DNA of 64,000 bases, from positions 124,001 through 188,000 of the forward strand of contig NZ_CAKMMP010000014.1 of NCBI RefSeq assembly GCF_927798175.1, given 5' to 3'. Origin of the DNA: Paenibacillus sp. JJ-223 (lineage in GTDB: Bacteria; Bacillota; Bacilli; Paenibacillales; Paenibacillaceae). Position numbers and translations under genes: made by a program. This document shows positions 15,640-24,519 of the stretch, one piece after another. The notes beneath the pieces were generated by a model that was given only the letters and a program-made list of their open reading frames with translations, was not told the DNA's origin and did not search any database. Numbering within the stretch: position 1 is the first letter of the stretch; each line of letters starts with the position of its first letter.

Positions 15640-17103
15640 TTAATACACTGTCGTTTCCATGTTATAACCTTCCAGATTCTCCTTGACGCGCTGCAGGAAT
15701 CTTCCGCAGATGACGCCGTCCAAAATCCGATGATCCAACGAGAGGCACAGGTTGGCCATCGAACGAACCGCGATCATATCGTTGATCACCACAGGTTTCT
15801 TGACGATGGATTCAAATGTCAGAATGGCTGCCTGCGGATAATTGATGATCGGCTGGGAAAGGATCGAACCGAACGAGCCGGTGTTGTTGACCGTGAACGT
15901 TCCTCCCTGCATATCGTCCAGCTTCAGCTTGCCTTCACGGGTTTTGCGCGCCAAATCATCGATTTCCCGGGCCAGTCCCGCAATATTCCGCTGATCGGCA
16001 TGTTTAATGACAGGTGTCAGCACCGAATCCTCCGTACCTACCGCCATGGACAGGTTAATGTCCCGTTTCACGATGATTTTGTCCACGGCCCACACCGAGT
16101 TCATGATCGGATAGTCCTTGATCGCGTTGACGACGCCTTTCATCATGAAGGACAGATACGTCAGGTTAATGCCTTCCTTGCGCTTGAATTCATCCTTCAG
16201 CTTGTTGCGCAGCAAGACCAGATTGGTTACGTCGACCTCGATCATCGTCCATGCATGCGGAATTTCGGATACGCTTTGACGCATATTGCGGGCAATGGCG
16301 TTGCGGACAGGCGTCACGTCGATAAAGTACTCGGAACGTCCTTGTCCGCCGCCTTCCACCTCGATTTGCGGGATTTTCGGGCTTTCCGTCAAATGAATGC
16401 CTGAATGTCTGACGGGCACACCCGCGTCTGCCACCGGAATTCCTTCGCGCGTTGAGGCAGCGGAAGGCTCCACCGGCCCGCGGTTGATGCCGCTGAACGG
16501 AGATGCTGCCGACTCCGTCGCATGCGCCGCTGCTTCAGGAGCGGCGACCTGCTGAACGGGGGGCGAAGATGCAGCTCCGCCCTGCGCGATGTAGGACAGA
16601 ACATCTTTGCGCGTAATGCGCCCCCCCATGCCTGTTCCGTGAATATGCTGCAGATTCACGCCATGTTCTGCAGCCAATGTTTGAACTGCCGGCGAGTAAC
16701 GTCCGCGCATTGGCTGGTCGGGATCATGAGCAGGCACCCCGACATTAACGACAGTTCGGGCGTCCGTTCCCGTTTGCGATGCCGATCCCGCCGCAGCAGA
16801 AGACGGCTGGCGGTTCTCGGTAATTTGCTCCGCTGCCTCTTCCCCGGAAACAGCGACCTGCATATGGCAGATCGCTTCGCCAACGGCAATCGTAGCGCCT
16901 TCCTCAGCGAGGTGATCGCCCATGATTCCATCCACGGTGGACGGAATCTCGGCATTCACTTTATCGGTAATCACTTCACAGATCGGCTCGTACTGCTCGA
17001 CCGCATCGCCCGGTTTTTTCAACCATTTTGCAATCGTCGCCGATACCAGCGATTCCGCCAGCTGCGGCATAATGACCTCGATCCATTTCATGCGTTCAGC
17101 CAT
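15640..17103 (-). CDS. bkdB: Branched-chain 2-oxoacid dehydrogenase E2 (dihydrolipoamide acyltransferase)
   Basis: Core acyltransferase of the branched-chain complex, making branched acyl-CoA primers for iso/anteiso fatty acids. 487 aa: N-terminal lipoyl domain with the modified Lys in EVITDKVNAEIPS, an Ala/Pro/Ser-rich linker, the E1/E3-binding domain RYSPAVQTLAAEHGVNLQHI, a second linker and the catalytic domain ending in SLDHRILDG with its active His and Asp. It follows bkdAB by 138 bp. Confidence 0.92.
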   Translation of the reverse strand: MAERMKWIEVIMPQLAESLVSATIAKWLKKPGDAVEQYEPICEVITDKVNAEIPSTVDGIMGDHLAEEGATIAVGEAICHMQVAVSGEEAAEQITENRQPSSAAAGSASQTGTDARTVVNVGVPAHDPDQPMRGRYSPAVQTLAAEHGVNLQHIHGTGMGGRITRKDVLSYIAQGGAASSPPVQQVAAPEAAAHATESAASPFSGINRGPVEPSAASTREGIPVADAGVPVRHSGIHLTESPKIPQIEVEGGGQGRSEYFIDVTPVRNAIARNMRQSVSEIPHAWTMIEVDVTNLVLLRNKLKDEFKRKEGINLTYLSFMMKGVVNAIKDYPIMNSVWAVDKIIVKRDINLSMAVGTEDSVLTPVIKHADQRNIAGLAREIDDLARKTREGKLKLDDMQGGTFTVNNTGSFGSILSQPIINYPQAAILTFESIVKKPVVINDMIAVRSMANLCLSLDHRILDGVICGRFLQRVKENLEGYNMETTVY

Positions 17104-17241
17104 TTCGATATCACTCCTAACTTTGCTTGTATCTAAGCCGTTGCCATCACGTTACGCACGCCGTAACGGGGCAACATCGGGATTGAATGTATATCAATCC
17201 TTCCTCTCTTGTAACCGTCCCCGAACATATAGTCAAAGCAA

Positions 17242-18228
17242 TCAATACTGTGCCAATGCACGCATCGCTTCCTTAGCCTTGTCTTTGCTCAGCATGTAGA
17301 ACTTTTCCAGCGTCGGGCTGATCGGCATCGCCGGCACGTCCGGACCGCAAAGGCGTTGAATCGGCGCATCCAGATCGAACAAGCATTCCTCGCTGATGAT
17401 GGCCGCAACCTCTGCTCCCACCCCACCGGTTTTGTTGTCTTCATGCACGATGAGCACTTTGCCCGTCAAACGAGCGGAAGCAATGATCGCATCGCGGTCG
17501 AGGGGCTGCAGCGTGCGCAGGTCGAGAACGTGCGCGGTAATGCCCTCTTCACGCTCAAGCTCTTCAGCAGCCTGCATCACGAAATGCAGCGGCTGGCTGT
17601 ACCCGATGACGGTAATGTCGGCACCTTCGCGCAGTACGTTCGCTTTGCCGATCGGCACGATGTAATCGTCGTCAGGCACATCTTCCTTGATCAGCTTGTA
17701 ACATTTTTTGTTCTCGAAAAACAGGACGGGATCCGGATCGCGTACAGCCGCCTTCAGCAGGCCCTTGGCGTCATATGCCGAGTACGGCGCAACGATTTTC
17801 AAGCCCGGTGTGCCAAAAAAGATCGATTCCGGACATTGGGAGTGGTAAAGGCCGCCAAAGATACCGCCGCCGATCGGCGCACGGATCACGACCGGACAGC
17901 TCCAATCGTTGTTGGAACGGTATCGGATTTTGGCCGCTTCGCTGATGATCTGGTTGGTTGCCGGAAGCATGAAGTCCGAATATTGCATTTCCGCAATCGG
18001 CTTCATGCCGTACATGGCAGCCCCGATCGCTACGCCTGCAATCGCCGATTCGGAGAGAGGCGTGTCCATGACGCGCATTTCGCCGAACTGGTCCTGCAAT
18101 CCTTTGGTCGTGGTAAATACCCCGCCTTTGACGCCAACGTCCTCGCCAAGCACAAACACGTTCTCGTCGCGTTCCATCTCTTCCTTCATTGCCAGACGGA
18201 TCGCATCAATGTATTCCATCATCGCCAT
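17242..18228 (-). CDS. bkdAB: Branched-chain 2-oxoacid dehydrogenase E1 beta
   Basis: Beta subunit of the ThDP-dependent E1 decarboxylase. 328 aa, standard for the family. Characteristic segments GEDVGVKGGVFTTTKGLQ, DTPLSESAIAGVAIGAAM, GGGIFGGLYHSQCPE (His near the ThDP) and the C-terminal GPDVPAMPISPTLE. It starts 2 bp after bkdAA, so it is cotranscribed and probably translationally coupled. The choice of branched-chain over pyruvate complex rests on the gene order lpd-E1a-E1b-E2. Confidence 0.92.
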   Translation of the reverse strand: MAMMEYIDAIRLAMKEEMERDENVFVLGEDVGVKGGVFTTTKGLQDQFGEMRVMDTPLSESAIAGVAIGAAMYGMKPIAEMQYSDFMLPATNQIISEAAKIRYRSNNDWSCPVVIRAPIGGGIFGGLYHSQCPESIFFGTPGLKIVAPYSAYDAKGLLKAAVRDPDPVLFFENKKCYKLIKEDVPDDDYIVPIGKANVLREGADITVIGYSQPLHFVMQAAEELEREEGITAHVLDLRTLQPLDRDAIIASARLTGKVLIVHEDNKTGGVGAEVAAIISEECLFDLDAPIQRLCGPDVPAMPISPTLEKFYMLSKDKAKEAMRALAQY

Positions 18229-18230
18229 GA

Positions 18231-19259
18231 TTACCGTCCCCCTTCGTTGCTTTCTGCATATACATGCGTCAGCGTATCTTCAGGCTTCGGATATGGCGCG
18301 TTGTCCGCGTACTCGGTCGCCTCTTTCAATTCCAGCGCGAGCTGGGATGCCAAATCCGCATCCTGGGCTTCATCCCAAATGCCGCATTCGAACAAATAAT
18401 TTCTCATGCGAAGGACTCCGTCCTTTTTCCAGTTCTCTTCCACTTCTTCCTTGGTGCGGTATGCAAGGTCATTATCCGAGGTAGAGTGCGGCGACAGACG
18501 GTACATCATCGCTTCGATCAGAGTCGGACCTTCGCCGGCAATGGCACGTTTGCGCGCTTCCTTCACCGCCGCGTATACCTCAAGCGCATCGTTTCCGTCC
18601 ACACGCAGCCCCGGGAATCCATAACCAAGCGCACGATCGGATACTTTGCCGCTCAGCTGTTTGTGCACAGGCACCGAGATGGCGTACTGGTTGTTCTCGC
18701 ACATGATAATGACAGGCAGCTTGTGCACGCCCGCAAAGTTCGCGCCTTCATGAAAATCTCCCTGATTGCTGGATCCTTCCCCGAACGTCACGAAAGAAAC
18801 GAACTCTTTCTTTTGCATCTTGGCGGCAAGGGCGATGCCCACCGCATGGGGAACCTGCGTCGTTACCGGGCTGGAGCCCGTTACGATGCGCAGCTTTTTG
18901 TGGCCGAAATGGCCCGGCATCTGCCGTCCGCCGCTGTTCGGATCTTCCGCTTTGGCAAACGCGGACAGCATCAGTTCGCGCGGAGTCATGCCTACGGCCA
19001 ATACGAAGCCGTAATCCCGGTAATATGGTAAGTAATAATCGTGATCGCGGTCCAGGCCAAATGCTGCGCCTACTTGCGCCGCCTCCTGACCGATCCCTGA
19101 TACGTGAAAGTTGATTTTGCCGGCTCGCTGCAGCAGCAAGCATCGTTCGTCAAACTTGCGTGCAAGCAGCATCGTTCTGTACATATCCAACACTTCTCCG
19201 TCGCTAAGCCCCAGCTCAATGTGCCGATGGACTGCTCCTGCAGTACCTTGTGAACTCAT
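18231..19259 (-). CDS. bkdAA: Branched-chain 2-oxoacid dehydrogenase E1 alpha
   Basis: Alpha subunit of E1. 342 aa. The ThDP/Mg motif is present as GEGSSNQGDFHEGANFAGV then CENNQYAIS; the usual GDG opening reads GEG. The phosphorylation-loop region RLSPHSTSDN is typical. Upstream (19260-19352) lies a leader with a long hairpin and a sequence also found before dacF. Gene order lpdV-bkdAA-bkdAB-bkdB is that of Bacillus, but ptb, bcd, buk and bkdR are not present here. Confidence 0.92.
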   Translation of the reverse strand: MSSQGTAGAVHRHIELGLSDGEVLDMYRTMLLARKFDERCLLLQRAGKINFHVSGIGQEAAQVGAAFGLDRDHDYYLPYYRDYGFVLAVGMTPRELMLSAFAKAEDPNSGGRQMPGHFGHKKLRIVTGSSPVTTQVPHAVGIALAAKMQKKEFVSFVTFGEGSSNQGDFHEGANFAGVHKLPVIIMCENNQYAISVPVHKQLSGKVSDRALGYGFPGLRVDGNDALEVYAAVKEARKRAIAGEGPTLIEAMMYRLSPHSTSDNDLAYRTKEEVEENWKKDGVLRMRNYLFECGIWDEAQDADLASQLALELKEATEYADNAPYPKPEDTLTHVYAESNEGGR

Positions 19260-19267
19260 TATGAGGT

Positions 19268-19352
19268 ACCTCCTTTAAATTCAGAGCCTGAGGAGCCGCG
19301 AAGAAATGCTTAATGTACTTTATTTCGTCGCGGTCTCCCTGCCAGTCTTACA
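19268..19352 (-). repeat. Leader element copy B with long hairpin (upstream of bkdAA)
   Basis: CCGCGAAGAAAT (19297-19308) and ATTTCGTCGCGG (19322-19333) are 12-bp arms with one mismatch, extended on both sides by GGAG/CTCC pairing. The element ends at the bkdAA AAAGGAGG. Sequence blocks are shared with the dacF leader (copy A, 7101-7178). It might be an RNA regulatory structure or a small dispersed repeat. Confidence 0.55.
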
Positions 19353-19449
19353 ACCCGATCTTATAACCTGGTACTAAGACTTGGCTTAAGCCTATTATAA
19401 TCCCTTTTACCCAAAAAAGGAAAGGTCCTTTCTCTCGAGGCTCTTCAGC

Positions 19450-20874
19450 CTACATGCCGATCGCTATTCCGTCCACCGCCAGCATCGCTTCGCCCATGAT
19501 TTCCGACAAGCTTGGATGCGGATGGATCGTCTGCCCGACTTCCCATGGCGTAGCATCCAGCATCTGGGCGAGCGAAGCCTCGGCAATCAGTTCCGTCACA
19601 TGGGTGCCGATCATATGTACGCCCAAAATATCGTTCGTTTCCGCATCCGCGATCACCTTTACAAATCCATCGCGGCTGCCATGGACCAGCGATTTGCCGA
19701 TGGCTTGAAACGGAAACTTGCCAGTTTTGACGCTGTGGCCGCGTTCCTTCGCTTCGCGTTCGGTAAATCCGATGCTCGCCGCCTCCGGACGAGTGTATAC
19801 GCAGCGCGGAATACGATGGGATTCTACGGCGTGTACCGTTTCGCCGGCGAGATGGTTAGCGGCCAGGATGCCCTCATGGCTGGCTGCATGCGCCAGCTGC
19901 AAACCACCGATCACGTCGCCGATCGCGTAGATATGCCCTTCCCCTGTCTGCAGGTTTTTGTTCACGGCAATGAAGCCGCGCTCAAGCTTGACATCCGTAT
20001 TTTCGAGGCCGATGTTCTCCACGTTGGGCTGACGGCCAACGGATACAAGCATCTTGTCCGCGCTCAGCGCCTCGCGTTTATCGCCGGATAACTCCACTTC
20101 GATTTGAATGCCGTCCTGACCGGACTTGTACGTTTCCGTCAGCACCTTCGCTTTCGTCAGGAAACGAACCCCGCGTTTGCCGAGCAGACGCTGCATTTCC
20201 TTCGCGATATCTTCGTCTTCTGCCGGAAGCACATGCGAAGCCGCTTCAACGACCGTCACCTGCACGCCGAAATCGTTCAGCATGGAAGCCCACTCCAGTC
20301 CGATGACTCCACCGCCGACGATGATCAGCGAAGCTGGAAGCTCGTCCATGCGGAGCGCCTCGTCGCTGCTCATAATGTATCGTCCGTCGGGTTCCAATCC
20401 GGGAATAACGCGCGGCCGTGAGCCTGTGGCGATGATCAGGTTTGTCGGCACAACCGTGTCCATCTCGCCATCGTCGAACTCGATGGCCACCGCTCCGCTT
20501 TGAGGCGAGAAGATCGACGGACCAATGACGCGCCCGTTCGCATGTACGACCTCAATCTTGTTTTTTTTCATCAAATATTGAACGCCCTGGTGCAGCTGCT
20601 CCACGATGGCATCCTTCCGGGCCTGCACCTTCGGAAACACCAGCGTTGCGCCCGTCGTCTCAATTCCGTATGTCTCGCTTTCCTGAATTTCCGCGTAGAC
20701 TTCCGCGCTTCTCAGCAGCGCTTTGCTTGGGATGCATCCCCGGTGAAGGCATGTTCCTCCCAGCCTGTCCTTCTCGATAATGACAACCTTTTTCCCCAGC
20801 TGGGCGGCACGAATGGCGGCAACGTAGCCTCCGGTTCCTCCCCCAAGAATGGCAACATCGCAATGAATTGGCAT
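19450..20874 (-). CDS. lpdV: Dihydrolipoyl dehydrogenase (E3) of the bkd complex
   Basis: FAD enzyme reoxidising dihydrolipoamide with NAD+. 474 aa: FAD dinucleotide fold (AILGGGTGGYVAAIRAAQLG), redox disulfide GGTCLHRGCIPSKALL, NAD fold (IIVGGGVIGLEWASML), second FAD contact YAIGDV and the active His in TIHPHPSLSE. First gene of the bkd operon; about 190 bp separate it from bkdAA. Confidence 0.94.
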   Translation of the reverse strand: MPIHCDVAILGGGTGGYVAAIRAAQLGKKVVIIEKDRLGGTCLHRGCIPSKALLRSAEVYAEIQESETYGIETTGATLVFPKVQARKDAIVEQLHQGVQYLMKKNKIEVVHANGRVIGPSIFSPQSGAVAIEFDDGEMDTVVPTNLIIATGSRPRVIPGLEPDGRYIMSSDEALRMDELPASLIIVGGGVIGLEWASMLNDFGVQVTVVEAASHVLPAEDEDIAKEMQRLLGKRGVRFLTKAKVLTETYKSGQDGIQIEVELSGDKREALSADKMLVSVGRQPNVENIGLENTDVKLERGFIAVNKNLQTGEGHIYAIGDVIGGLQLAHAASHEGILAANHLAGETVHAVESHRIPRCVYTRPEAASIGFTEREAKERGHSVKTGKFPFQAIGKSLVHGSRDGFVKVIADAETNDILGVHMIGTHVTELIAEASLAQMLDATPWEVGQTIHPHPSLSEIMGEAMLAVDGIAIGM

Positions 20875-21061
20875 CTCATCTTTTCCCCTTTGTCAACGTT
20901 TTACGCTATCCTTGGTTCCATTGTACTCTCCCAAAGCAGCGAACTCAAAATTTCGCGCCGTCTATGCATAGACAGCTTAAGTAAACCAAGCTATGATGAA
21001 AACAGGCATATCTTGTAAACACAACCTATTTTGCTCCATTTCTAACGGTCGGGAGGTTACG

Positions 21062-21376
21062 GTGATCCACACAAAATTGGTTTTTGCCCGTTTCTTGGCC
21101 ATTCTCGTTCTGGTCGTCCCCGGCCTGATGGCGATGAAAGGCTTTCTGATGATGAAGGACGCTTTGTTTCTGTATTACGCCGATCATGGGAACGATCAGG
21201 TTTCCCCCGCGTTTGACTGGCTTTCCTTTGGCGGCGGGCTGCTCCTGTTCGCAGCAGGCATGAGCTTTCTGGGGGGCTGGATTTTGTTTAGGGATCGCAA
21301 ACGAAACTATGTAGGTCCGCGTTTTCGTTCGAAAACAGCTCATCCGGGCCCGGAAAAACAGCGGCATTCCACATGA
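21062..21376 (+). CDS. DUF2627 membrane protein (YqzF-like)
   Basis: 104 aa with two membrane helices: FLAILVLVVPGLMAMKGFLM and LLLFAAGMSFLGGWILF, then a basic tail (RDRKRN). The pattern is DUF2627; in B. subtilis YqzF also neighbours the bkd genes. Function unknown. The GTG at 21062 is preferred because GGGAGG lies 5 nt upstream. It is divergent from lpdV. Confidence 0.8.
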   Translation: MIHTKLVFARFLAILVLVVPGLMAMKGFLMMKDALFLYYADHGNDQVSPAFDWLSFGGGLLLFAAGMSFLGGWILFRDRKRNYVGPRFRSKTAHPGPEKQRHST

Positions 21377-21498
21377 ATCACCCGGCTGGGCATAGCAAGC
21401 CTTTAACGTTTGCCCAAGCTCAGGTATAATCCTTATTGAATCGATATGTGCGCGTGGAACGAACCTGAAAATAATGATTGCCTGCATTCGGAAACGGC

Positions 21499-21526
21499 AA
21501 GTAACCCGGAGTGATCCCCGGGTTAT
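21499..21526. terminator. Hairpin at the 3' end of the 70-aa gene
   Basis: AACCCGG and CCGGGTT form a perfect 7-bp stem with an 8-nt loop overlapping the end of the 70-aa minus-strand gene. The T-tract is weak (GGTTACTT), so termination is only suggested. Confidence 0.4.
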
Positions 21527-21735
21527 TCGTATAATGCGTCCCGCAGCTTGGACGACATGCGCGATTCTTTCGAGGAAGCTTTCAGCATCGTGCGGCGCAG
21601 CGTTTGGTTGCTGGCCTGCAACCGCCGGGCTTCGGCAAACAAATCGGCGACAAGCTCCCTCGTCCGTTCATCCAGATCAACTTCCTGCACCAGTTGTTCA
21701 TATTTCTCCTCCAGGGCATGTAAAGAATCGTTCAT
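21523..21735 (-). CDS. Hypothetical coiled-coil protein, 70 aa
   Basis: Not recognised. MNDSLHALEEKYEQLVQEVD begins a highly charged, heptad-like helical protein with no Cys and no membrane segment, probably a small cytoplasmic coiled coil. GAAGGG lies 5 nt before the ATG, with an AAGGAG further upstream. It stands between yqzF and tdk on the opposite strand to both. Confidence 0.6.
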   Translation of the reverse strand: MNDSLHALEEKYEQLVQEVDLDERTRELVADLFAEARRLQASNQTLRRTMLKASSKESRMSSKLRDALYE

Positions 21736-21920
21736 CGGTACCCTTCATCTCCTTTGGACTCCAGAATCATCAACTGCCGTGACCAGCAGCTTACCATTCC
21801 ATATAGTAACACAAAGAAGTAATGATAGTGCTGGCCTAGACCCAAGTTTTTGTGGTACTCTGTAATGGTCGCTTTTTTTGAGCAGGTAGCTAATAGATAG
21901 GTGAGAGGAGCAGCAGCAAC

Positions 21921-22517
21921 GTGCAAACAGGACGTATTACCGTTATTACAGGGCCCATGTTCAGCGAAAAATCCGGTGAGCTTATTCGCCGTTGTCAGAA
22001 ATGGATCCAGTTCGGCCGCAAAACGGTCGTGGCTTACAAACCCGCTGAAGACAATCGCTTTGCGCAAGACGAAATCGTAAGCCGGATCGGTTACCGATTG
22101 CCGGCCCATTCCATTCCCCGTCAATTGACGCCCGAGATCGTTGAGCAAATTATTGCCCAAACGAAGGACGCCGACGTCGTCGCCTTTGATGAGGTTCAAT
22201 TTTTTAGCAGCGCCATTATGGAGCTTGTCTCCGAGCTTGCCTACTGCGGCAAACATGTCATCGTGGACGGACTTAACATGGATTACCGCGGCAAGGAGTT
22301 CGGTTATATCGGCGGTTTGTTGGCCATGGCGGATGATATCGAGAAACTGTCGGCCTTCTGCGCCGTATGCGGCAGCCCGGATGCTGCCTTCACGCAGCGC
22401 ATTGTCAATGGCGAACCCGTTACGCTCGGACCGGTCGTCATGATTGGCGATTCGGAGGCTTATGAGCCACGTTGCCGGCACTGCTTTGTTCCTCCTCATA
22501 AAGTGGATTGTCCATAA
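21921..22517 (+). CDS. tdk: Thymidine kinase, variant P-loop
   Basis: Type II thymidine kinase fold, 198 aa, GTG start with GAGAGGAG upstream. DEVQFF (Walker B/lasso entry), GLNMDYRGKEFG and the zinc Cys pairs CAVCG and CRHC are all present. The Walker A motif, normally GPMFSGKSEELIRR, reads GPMFSEKSGELIRR: the glycine before the P-loop lysine is Glu and the following Glu is Gly. This could weaken ATP binding or mark a divergent subfamily. A rho-independent terminator follows. Confidence 0.88.
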   Translation: MQTGRITVITGPMFSEKSGELIRRCQKWIQFGRKTVVAYKPAEDNRFAQDEIVSRIGYRLPAHSIPRQLTPEIVEQIIAQTKDADVVAFDEVQFFSSAIMELVSELAYCGKHVIVDGLNMDYRGKEFGYIGGLLAMADDIEKLSAFCAVCGSPDAAFTQRIVNGEPVTLGPVVMIGDSEAYEPRCRHCFVPPHKVDCP

Positions 22518-22578
22518 ATCCGGTCTCTCCTGCAGCTTTAATTTTGATTCGGACTATTACATTACATTCTTCTAATAT

Positions 22579-22601
22579 GAAGCCCTACGGGGCTTTTTTA
22601 T
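22579..22601 (+). terminator. Terminator of tdk
   Basis: AAGCCC-TAC-GGGGCTT followed by TTTT, about 60 bp past the tdk stop. Confidence 0.85.
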
Positions 22602-22646
22602 TATGGTGAGGCGTCCACTTTCGCTATTTCCGCGATATCCATACAC

Positions 22647-22687
22647 AAAAAAGCACCGCTTTGCAGCGATGCAACAGGTGTTCTTTT
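22647..22687 (-). terminator. Terminator of the 158-aa gene
   Basis: On the minus strand ACACC pairs with GGTGC around an inner TTGCA/TGCAA hairpin, followed by TTTTTT. It begins at the stop codon of the upstream gene. Confidence 0.8.
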
Positions 22688-22688
22688 T

Positions 22689-23165
22689 TTAGTCGCGTGT
22701 CACGAAATATTTATTGGTCATATAATAGGCGTCGCCTCGGGACGTTTCGACCATTCCTTTTTTGGCATCCAGAAATACGATTTCCTTGCATTTGGTGCAA
22801 TACCACTTGGTTCGCTTATATGGAGATTCCGTTACGTAAGCCGTACCGCATTTGCAATCGATCTTCATCAAAATCTCGCTGGATTTATAAGCGCTGGACA
22901 AGCGTTCCATGTTATCCTGCTGCTGTGTGGGCATTATGGTTTGCTGATAATCGGATAGATGATTCTGAACCTTGAAGTCTGCCACAAGTCCTGCGTTCAA
23001 CCCAAAAAATTCCTTGCCGATTTCGGTCACGAAGCGCTTCTCGTTTTTGTAGCAATCAAGCCACTCCATAATCTGTTTGTTGGACAATGGAACCGTACCC
23101 TTGATACCGCTATTTAAGGTGTAGGTCATGATGTATAAAGTATCGTCTTGTCTACCTGAGTACAT
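22689..23165 (-). CDS. Hypothetical zinc-ribbon protein, 158 aa
   Basis: Not recognised as a named family. The N-terminal 90 residues look helical and polar; the C-terminal third carries a zinc-ribbon pattern, DCKCGTAYV then WYCTKCKEIVFLD. AAGGAGG lies 7 nt before the ATG, so expression is well supported. It could be a nucleic-acid-binding or protein-protein adaptor. Sits in a small accessory block with another Cys-pair protein immediately upstream. Confidence 0.6.
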   Translation of the reverse strand: MYSGRQDDTLYIMTYTLNSGIKGTVPLSNKQIMEWLDCYKNEKRFVTEIGKEFFGLNAGLVADFKVQNHLSDYQQTIMPTQQQDNMERLSSAYKSSEILMKIDCKCGTAYVTESPYKRTKWYCTKCKEIVFLDAKKGMVETSRGDAYYMTNKYFVTRD

Positions 23166-23254
23166 TAGAATCCTCCTTCGAATACATTTGCTAATGTACT
23201 ACAAAAGCGCCCATAAATCAAAACCATGTTATTTCCTGAACGCTCCTTTTTCAT

Positions 23255-23497
23255 TTAAATGGGAAAAAAACCTCGCCGATCCGCCAAATTTTTGCAGGAT
23301 GCGCATACGCCAATCACATTTCCTTGTGGACCCGCATAATGTACGACCGCTTTGACCTTATTGCTGCAGATCGAACAATGGTTCCTCCTTTCACGTTTGG
23401 GGGTGTAGTCCGATAGCTTCACTACGTTTTGGCTATCCTTGAAACCGCGTAGAAAGCGCAACCATCTCATCTGGCACTCACTCTTTCTAGTCATCAT
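23255..23497 (-). CDS. Hypothetical small protein with two Cys pairs, 80 aa
   Basis: Basic N-terminal half (about 40 residues) followed by CSIC-x22-CASC, spaced for one zinc ribbon, ending DRRGFFPI. No named family recognised. The ribosome site is poor and the start uncertain (several in-frame ATGs). It lies 89 bp upstream of the other zinc-ribbon gene and could be cotranscribed with it. Confidence 0.45.
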   Translation of the reverse strand: MMTRKSECQMRWLRFLRGFKDSQNVVKLSDYTPKRERRNHCSICSNKVKAVVHYAGPQGNVIGVCASCKNLADRRGFFPI

Positions 23498-23624
23498 AAT
23501 CTCTCGATCTCATCCAAAATAAACCTTCGTTCTCTATGTAACATCTTCCATGCTGTACAAGTCTATCTCATATCCTATTCGACGTTTCGATGCTTTTTCC
23601 TGTTTTCCTCTTCATGCATATGAA

Positions 23625-23667
23625 AAAAAACCGACACTCCTTTGACGACAAAGGCGTGCCGGTCTTG
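23625..23667 (-). terminator. Terminator of the YiiX-like gene
   Basis: ACCGGCACGCC pairs with GGAGTGTCGGT (with mismatch) around CTTTG/CAAAG inner pairing; the minus strand continues with eight Ts. Confidence 0.85.
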
Positions 23668-23672
23668 CACGT

Positions 23673-24317
23673 TCACTTATAAAATGTCCCCAGCACGTCA
23701 AGGTCTGGAGAACGTTCAATCCGGAAAGGATAAATGTATCCCTGCGTCAAGCTGCCGGCGAATTTGCGGCTCCACAGGTCGATTCCTGACGTGAAACGAT
23801 AGGCCTGGTACACGAATTTGGAGCAATAGTTACGCTCGATGCTCAGCAAATTGGTTTGCAGCCGGTAATGCTTGACTTGCTTGTAGTGTGTTTGCACCCA
23901 TTCGGCGGCCTTCTGCCCTGCCTGGCTCAAACGGGAACGAAATACGATAAATCGGTCACCCTCGTAAAAACGGGTCAAATATCCGTCGATGCTGTCCGCG
24001 AAGACAGGTCCGTACGGGTGTACATGATAGACTTTGCCGTCCAGCCCTATAATGCCCATATGGCCTGCATAATACGTGGATTCGGAACTTGGCGTATATA
24101 TGATATCCCCTGGCTCGAGTGCCAAATCCATCAAAGCCGCGAGTGGCTGATCGCGATCTGCGCGTCTGGCAGCAGCACGCTTGCGGCGTCCTTCGACGAG
24201 AAGCCGGTGAAGCATACCGGCCGACTTGAGATATATTTTCGCATAGGGAATGCGTTTATTCATTAAATGGCCATACCATTGACGGACGGATGAAGTGATG
24301 TCACGGAAATGATTCAT
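23673..24317 (-). CDS. YiiX/YebB-like papain-fold cysteine hydrolase
   Basis: About 214 aa. The permuted NlpC/P60-type pattern is visible: PGDIIYTPSSESTYYAGHMGIIG with the catalytic His region, then a downstream SIERNYCSKFVYQAYRF with the nucleophile-type Cys. Members act on peptides, amides or lipids; the substrate here is unknown. The N-terminal 45 residues are basic and lack a clear signal peptide. The ATG at 24317 follows AGGAAGAAGGG by 8 nt; an ATG 11 codons earlier lacks such a site. Confidence 0.7.
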   Translation of the reverse strand: MNHFRDITSSVRQWYGHLMNKRIPYAKIYLKSAGMLHRLLVEGRRKRAAARRADRDQPLAALMDLALEPGDIIYTPSSESTYYAGHMGIIGLDGKVYHVHPYGPVFADSIDGYLTRFYEGDRFIVFRSRLSQAGQKAAEWVQTHYKQVKHYRLQTNLLSIERNYCSKFVYQAYRFTSGIDLWSRKFAGSLTQGYIYPFRIERSPDLDVLGTFYK

Positions 24318-24455
24318 CAAGCTTGCCCTTCTTCCTGAAAGAATGCTCATTTTTCGCTTACGAGCGTGTGATGCTGCATTATATGTTATTATAGCCCGCT
24401 TTCCCGAATCCGATCAAACATGCCGAACCTGTTCCGTCCGCCTTCCGGGCACACC

Positions 24456-24488
24456 AAAAAAGCAGCTTCGGATCAATCCGAAGCTGCC
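24456..24488 (-). terminator. Terminator of the FNR gene
   Basis: GCAGCTTCGGAT and ATCCGAAGCTGC form a perfect 12-bp stem with a 2-nt loop, followed on the minus strand by TTTTTT. Confidence 0.92.
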
Positions 24489-24519
24489 ATGAATCATCGC
24501 TGAAGCAAAGGCGGGGGAA

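Noticed and set aside
15730..18399. Long plus-strand frames opposite the bkd genes
   Set aside because: Antisense to well-conserved E1/E2 coding regions; open only because of the codon bias of the real genes.
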